Positions 7,848-10,283 of a stretch of DNA of 10,283 bases are shown one piece after another. A program made the position numbers and the translations under genes. Each line of letters starts with the position of its first letter. The stretch's first letter is position 1. The notes below the pieces were generated by a model that worked only from the letters and a program-made list of their open reading frames with translations, was not told the DNA's origin and ran no database searches. Source of the stretch: Kiritimatiellia bacterium (lineage in GTDB: Bacteria > Verrucomicrobiota > Kiritimatiellia > SLAD01). The DNA lies in assembly GCA_007126995.1 (NCBI GenBank), contig SLAD01000040.1, forward strand, positions 1 to 10,283, given 5' to 3'.

Positions 7848-7884
7848 CCCCGCTTGTTGTTTGCGCAACAAGCGGGGTTTTCGT
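7848..7884 (+). terminator. Strong intrinsic terminator after the RRM gene
   Basis: A perfect 12-bp stem pairs CCCCGCTTGTTG (7848-7859) with CAACAAGCGGGG (7866-7877) around a 6-nt loop. TTTTCGTT follows. It lies 34 bp after the RRM stop codon. Its T-run ends 1 bp before the cupin ATG. The opposite strand has no T-run, so it acts mainly on + strand transcripts. Confidence 0.9.
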
Positions 7885-7885
7885 T

Positions 7886-8248
7886 ATGGATATCATTAAT
7901 CGAGATGTCATCGAGCCCTTCATCACGAAGGACGGCTCGGAAATCCGGGAGCTGCTGGCGCACCGCAATTCCTGCATTCGCAATCAGAGCCTAGCCGAGG
8001 CCACCCTGCCGCCCGGTGGGCAGACCGCTGCGCATTATCATCCCCGCTCCGAGGAAATCTATTATGTCCTCGACGGCATCGGGCTCATGCAGATCGAACA
8101 CGAGCGGCGCGATGTGGGGCCGGGCGACGCAATCGCCATCCCGCCGGGAAAAAGCCATACCCTCACCAACATCGGGCGCGCCCCGCTGCGGTTCCTCTGT
8201 TGTTGTGCGCCGGGCTATGAACACCGTGACACCGTCATGGTGGAGTGA
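7886..8248 (+). CDS. Single-domain cupin protein
   Basis: This 120-residue protein is one cupin beta-barrel. Cupin motif 1 is PPGGQTAAHYHPRSEEIYYVLDG, with metal ligands H50, H52 and E56 or E57. Motif 2 is GDAIAIPPGKSHTLTN, with H91. All four metal-binding positions are kept, so a metal-dependent enzyme or small-molecule sensor is possible. Similar stand-alone cupins are annotated only generically (for example as mannose-6-phosphate isomerase-like), and I would not assign a reaction. The N-terminus (TKDGSEIRELLAHRNS) reads as a normal family start, supporting the ATG at 7886. That ATG lies directly after the terminator of the previous gene, and the only Shine-Dalgarno-like bases (GCGGGG) are the 3' arm of that hairpin. 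Confidence 0.88.
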   Translation: MDIINRDVIEPFITKDGSEIRELLAHRNSCIRNQSLAEATLPPGGQTAAHYHPRSEEIYYVLDGIGLMQIEHERRDVGPGDAIAIPPGKSHTLTNIGRAPLRFLCCCAPGYEHRDTVMVE

Positions 8249-8308
8249 GCGAAACGTCGCCCGCGCCAAGTCCGACAAGCCTCTGCTTTTCGGAGAAAGT
8301 AGACGCTT

Positions 8309-9169
8309 ATGAGTACGCCGAAAGAGGAGAAGGTGCCCGCCGCGCCGCCGGTTGATCCACTCGAGATCGCCGCATACCGTTACTATTATAAACCGATGGC
8401 GATCTTCTTTAACGCCTTCCATTTGCGCGCCTTCGTCAGCGCCGCCATTGAGTGGCAAGGCAACGTGCTGGACATCGGCTGCAGCGATGGCGCTTGCGGC
8501 GTCATGCTGATGGAGGCTGTCGGGGCGCCCAAGCAATTGACCGGAATCGACCTGTCCGCCAATGCCATCGCAGCCGCGAGTCCGGCGGCGAAAGCCGTGT
8601 ATAACGAGATGATCTGCGCCAATGCAGTGGAACTGCCGTTTGACGACGAATCGTTTGGCTCGTTGGTCTCGAATGCCAGTATGTTGTCGATTGATCCCGG
8701 CTTGGAGCAGGCGCTGAAGGAGACGTACCGAGTCCTCAAGCCTGGCGGCGCTTTTTACGCCACCGTCTGCACCGATCAATACGAGCAGCATTATTGGATT
8801 ACCAAACTCTTGCATGCCGTGGGGGCGCGCAAACTGGCGCGTCGTTACATGGACAAGATGAATCGCCGCATGCAACAAGCGCATCTCTACACGCCCGAAC
8901 GCTGGCAGGAACTCTTCCGCGGGGCGGGCTTCGAGGTGCAGGAAACCTTCGGCTTTTTGCCCCTGCGCTTAACCCCGCTCTGGAGCTTCCTCGCTTGGAC
9001 CCCGATGCGAATTCACGGCGTGCTAAAACTCATTCCATGGCCCGGCCTCCACCGCTTCGTGAGTCGCTTTTACCAAGCCCGGTTTGCGCCCCTCTACCGC
9101 GAAACCCCGCCCAAATGCCCTCCCGAAGAATGCGGCTACATCTTTCTGAAGCTGACCAAGCCGTCCTGA
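8309..9169 (+). CDS. Class I SAM-dependent methyltransferase
   Basis: The 286-residue protein has a Rossmann-type methyltransferase domain of the Methyltransf_11 kind. Motif I is VLDIGCSDG at 53-61. The acidic residue that binds the SAM ribose is D81 in LTGIDLS. Motif IV is around NAVELPFDDESF (105-116), and a VLKPGG loop lies at 142-147. The N-terminus has an aromatic stretch (YRYYYKPMAIFF). The C-terminal third (about 200-286) contains hydrophobic and proline-rich segments, which could reflect a lipid-like or membrane-near substrate; that is inference. The substrate is unknown. A GGAG at 8291-8294 is rather far (14 nt) from the ATG, but no better start is seen. It follows the cupin gene after 60 bp with no terminator visible between, so the two may be co-transcribed. 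Confidence 0.9.
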   Translation: MSTPKEEKVPAAPPVDPLEIAAYRYYYKPMAIFFNAFHLRAFVSAAIEWQGNVLDIGCSDGACGVMLMEAVGAPKQLTGIDLSANAIAAASPAAKAVYNEMICANAVELPFDDESFGSLVSNASMLSIDPGLEQALKETYRVLKPGGAFYATVCTDQYEQHYWITKLLHAVGARKLARRYMDKMNRRMQQAHLYTPERWQELFRGAGFEVQETFGFLPLRLTPLWSFLAWTPMRIHGVLKLIPWPGLHRFVSRFYQARFAPLYRETPPKCPPEECGYIFLKLTKPS

Positions 9170-9189
9170 TCGGCGACGGTAAAATTTTA

Positions 9190-9217
9190 ACCACGAAGGC
9201 ACGAAGGTCACGAAGGG
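9190..9217 (+). repeat. CACGAAGG-type repeat, left arm of outer inverted repeat
   Basis: Three tandem units of the form (C)CACGAAGG follow each other here. The arm matches the reverse complement of 9472-9500 at about 26 of 28 positions with one 1-base gap. Motifs of this kind are, from memory, common in intergenic DNA of many environmental bacteria and give spurious HEGHEG or TKDTK peptides; I know of no proven function. Confidence 0.85.
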
Positions 9218-9268
9218 TGACTTCAAGCCATAATCCTAGAAACGGCGATTCGGCGGGTTCATAAAGAA

Positions 9269-9353
9269 GATTAGGGCAAAAGATGAAGGCGAAAGATTAA
9301 GGAATAGCGTCTTTCGCCTCCTTGTCTTTCGCCATAATCTTTCGCCTTAATCT
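9269..9353. repeat. Inner inverted repeat built from GGCGAAAGA units
   Basis: GGCGAAAGA occurs on the + strand at 9288-9296 and three times inverted at 9310-9318, 9325-9333 and 9338-9346. The left part (9269-9302) pairs imperfectly with 9321-9353 (about 28 of 33 positions), so a long hairpin could form. A-rich purine runs alternate with matching pyrimidine runs. Translations through this segment are repetitive and not gene-like. Confidence 0.75.
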
Positions 9354-9434
9354 GCAACCACAGGGTGTCTTTAATGCAAAGCATCTAAGTTGAGATAACC
9401 CGCTGATATACAACAGTCTACATATTCTAATCGT

Positions 9435-9458
9435 AACTGCCGAGCAGTTGAACTGCTC
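9435..9458. repeat. Compound palindrome AACTGC / GCAGTT / AACTGC
   Basis: GAGCAGTT (9442-9449) and AACTGCTC (9451-9458) form a palindrome with a single central base. A further AACTGC at 9435-9440 can pair with the same GCAGTT. It could be a protein-binding site or part of the repeat island. Confidence 0.5.
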
Positions 9459-9471
9459 CATATAGGATAAT

Positions 9472-9500
9472 CCCTTCGTGCGCTTCGTGTCCTTCGTGGT
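9472..9500 (-). repeat. CACGAAGG-type repeat, right arm of outer inverted repeat
   Basis: This is the inverted partner of 9190-9217, with three CTTCGTG units. The two arms enclose 254 bp that contain the inner inverted repeat and the compound palindrome, so the whole 9190-9500 stretch behaves as one nested repeat island. Confidence 0.85.
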
Positions 9501-9563
9501 GAGCCGCACCTCCCGATAAAGGTTTCGGTTCATGCGGAAAACGGTCAGGTTCCGAAAAATCGC

Positions 9564-9593
9564 TCGACGGTAGAATTGAGCCCCGCGTACAAT
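9564..9593 (+). promoter_or_regulatory. Candidate promoter of the lytic transglycosylase-ligA unit
   Basis: TACAAT (9588-9593, five of six matches to the -10 box) is preceded after 18 bp by TCGACG (four of six to the -35 box). The predicted start point is about 9600, right at the ATG at 9602, so the mRNA would be leaderless or nearly so. No Shine-Dalgarno precedes the ATG, which fits that reading. Confidence 0.45.
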
Positions 9594-9601
9594 TCACCCT
9601 C

Positions 9602-10168
9602 ATGCGAGATATGCCGAAAGTCGGGAAAGTTGTGTTTGCAGCGTTGGTGATCAGCGCCATGCTGCTCGGTGCCTATTCCTTCTATCGCATCCAGCAACGG
9701 CAACAGTACGGCATCTTGATTGAAGCCGCAGCGGAAGAGTACGGGGTGGACCCCGCCCTGGTCGCCGCTGTGGCTTGGCGTGAAAGCAAATTCCGCGCCC
9801 ATGCCGTGGGCGGCGTGGGCGAGCTGGGGCTGATGCAAGTCTCGCCAGTGGTGGGACAAGAATGGGCCGCGCAACATCATCAGGAAACGTTCGATCCCGA
9901 GCAGCTCTTGGACCCGTCCGTCAATCTCCGGGCCGGCACATGGTATTTGGCGCGGGCGATCGAACACTGGTCGGACCGACCCGATCCGCTGCCCTACGCC
10001 TTGGCGCAGTACAATGCCGGCCGCACTCACGCGCTGCGCTGGGCGCGCGCGGATGGCAGCGACGCGGCGCAGTTTGTTCAAAACGTCTCCTATCCCAGCA
10101 CGCGCGCCTATATTCGCGATGTGCTGATGCGTTATCGCGGCTATGTGGTGGATCAACCCGATGAGTGA
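9602..10168 (+). CDS. Membrane-anchored lytic transglycosylase (SLT domain)
   Basis: This 188-residue protein cuts the glycan strands of peptidoglycan. Residues 8-29 or so form one hydrophobic segment (VVFAALVISAMLLGAY) that should anchor it in the inner membrane with the catalytic domain in the periplasm. The SLT/GH23 domain starts near residue 36. The catalytic glutamate is E61 in WRESKFR. It is followed by GELGLMQV, then NLRAGTWYLARAI and ALAQYNAG, all diagnostic of the family. Only the bare catalytic domain is present, with no LysM or other wall-binding part. A second in-frame ATG at 9611 (residue 4) is an alternative start; neither has a clear Shine-Dalgarno. The 3' end overlaps ligA. 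Confidence 0.93.
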   Translation: MRDMPKVGKVVFAALVISAMLLGAYSFYRIQQRQQYGILIEAAAEEYGVDPALVAAVAWRESKFRAHAVGGVGELGLMQVSPVVGQEWAAQHHQETFDPEQLLDPSVNLRAGTWYLARAIEHWSDRPDPLPYALAQYNAGRTHALRWARADGSDAAQFVQNVSYPSTRAYIRDVLMRYRGYVVDQPDE

Positions 10169-10283
10169 CCAGGCCATACAGCAACGAATGCGCGATCTGG
10201 CGGCCGACATTCGGCGTCATAACGAACTCTATTATCAGCAGGCGCAGCCGGAAATTTCCGACCGGGAATACGATGCCCTGCTC
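10161..10283 (+). CDS. ligA: NAD-dependent DNA ligase, 5' part only
   Basis: The first 41 codons are present and the gene continues beyond the window. The protein starts MSDQAIQQRMRDLAADI and continues HNELYYQQAQPEISDREYD, the Ia domain of bacterial LigA that binds the NMN half of NAD+. By alignment with E. coli LigA the NMN-contact positions correspond to Y24, Y25 (His in E. coli), D34, Y37 and D38. The ATG at 10161 overlaps the last 8 bases of the transglycosylase gene (ATGAGTGA), so translation is probably coupled. The enzyme seals nicks in replication and repair. The identification rests on this short but characteristic N-terminus. Confidence 0.93.
   Translation, partial: MSDQAIQQRMRDLAADIRRHNELYYQQAQPEISDREYDALL

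Noticed and set aside
7991..8884. A 297-codon minus-strand frame across the cupin and methyltransferase genes.
   Set aside because: It runs antisense to two well-supported + strand domains and across the gap between them, has no recognisable motif, and is explained by codon bias.
9161..9189. A CCGTC / GACGG stem followed by an A/T-rich stretch at the methyltransferase stop codon, considered as a terminator.
   Set aside because: The stem is only 5 bp with a 9-nt loop, and it is followed by TAAAATTTTA rather than a proper T-run, so it is too weak to call.
9297..9660. Short minus-strand frames in the repeat island (peptides with TTKDTKRTKG or HHEGHEAHEG).
   Set aside because: The peptides are translations of the CACGAAGG and GGCGAAAGA repeats, a well-known source of false genes.

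Overview
This window looks like an ordinary chromosomal region of a moderately GC-rich Gram-negative bacterium. A proteobacterium, perhaps a gammaproteobacterium, is most likely. The reasons are a sucA-sucB-lpd operon of proteobacterial type, sigma70-like promoter elements, strong Shine-Dalgarno sequences, a single-RRM RNA-binding protein, and a membrane-anchored lytic transglycosylase. The lineage is an inference from protein style, not from a search. All recognisable genes lie on the + strand.

Layout. Positions 40-1527 encode a radical SAM protein of the B12-binding/DUF4080 type. A 185-bp intergenic region follows, holding a GC hairpin and a good candidate promoter: an extended -10 with a perfect 14-bp palindrome in the spacer. 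It drives a three-gene operon, sucA (1713-4622), sucB (4629-5984) and lpdA (6001-7416). Together these encode all three components of the 2-oxoglutarate dehydrogenase complex: E1 decarboxylase, E2 succinyltransferase with one lipoyl domain, and E3 dihydrolipoamide dehydrogenase. The operon is tightly packed (6-bp and 16-bp gaps), with strong ribosome binding sites for sucB and lpdA. The complex converts 2-oxoglutarate to succinyl-CoA in the TCA cycle.

After a 136-bp leader region comes a small RRM RNA-binding protein (7553-7813, GTG start). It ends at a strong intrinsic terminator whose T-run lies only 1 bp before the ATG of the next gene, a small cupin (7886-8248). A class I SAM-dependent methyltransferase (8309-9169) follows.

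The 432-bp stretch 9170-9601 has no credible gene. It is filled with nested inverted repeats made of two short units, CACGAAGG-like on the outside and GGCGAAAGA-like on the inside, plus a small compound palindrome. A promoter-like sequence lies directly against the start of a membrane-anchored lytic transglycosylase (9602-10168). That gene overlaps by 8 bp the 5' end of ligA, the NAD-dependent DNA ligase, which runs off the window at 10283.

I found no CRISPR array, transposase, phage gene, defence system or RNA gene, and no clearly new biological system. The points worth a second look are regulatory and structural: the palindrome in the sucA promoter, a probable stop-codon loss extending SucA by 22 residues, the lysine/acid-rich first linker of SucB, the terminator abutting the cupin start, and the nested repeat island.
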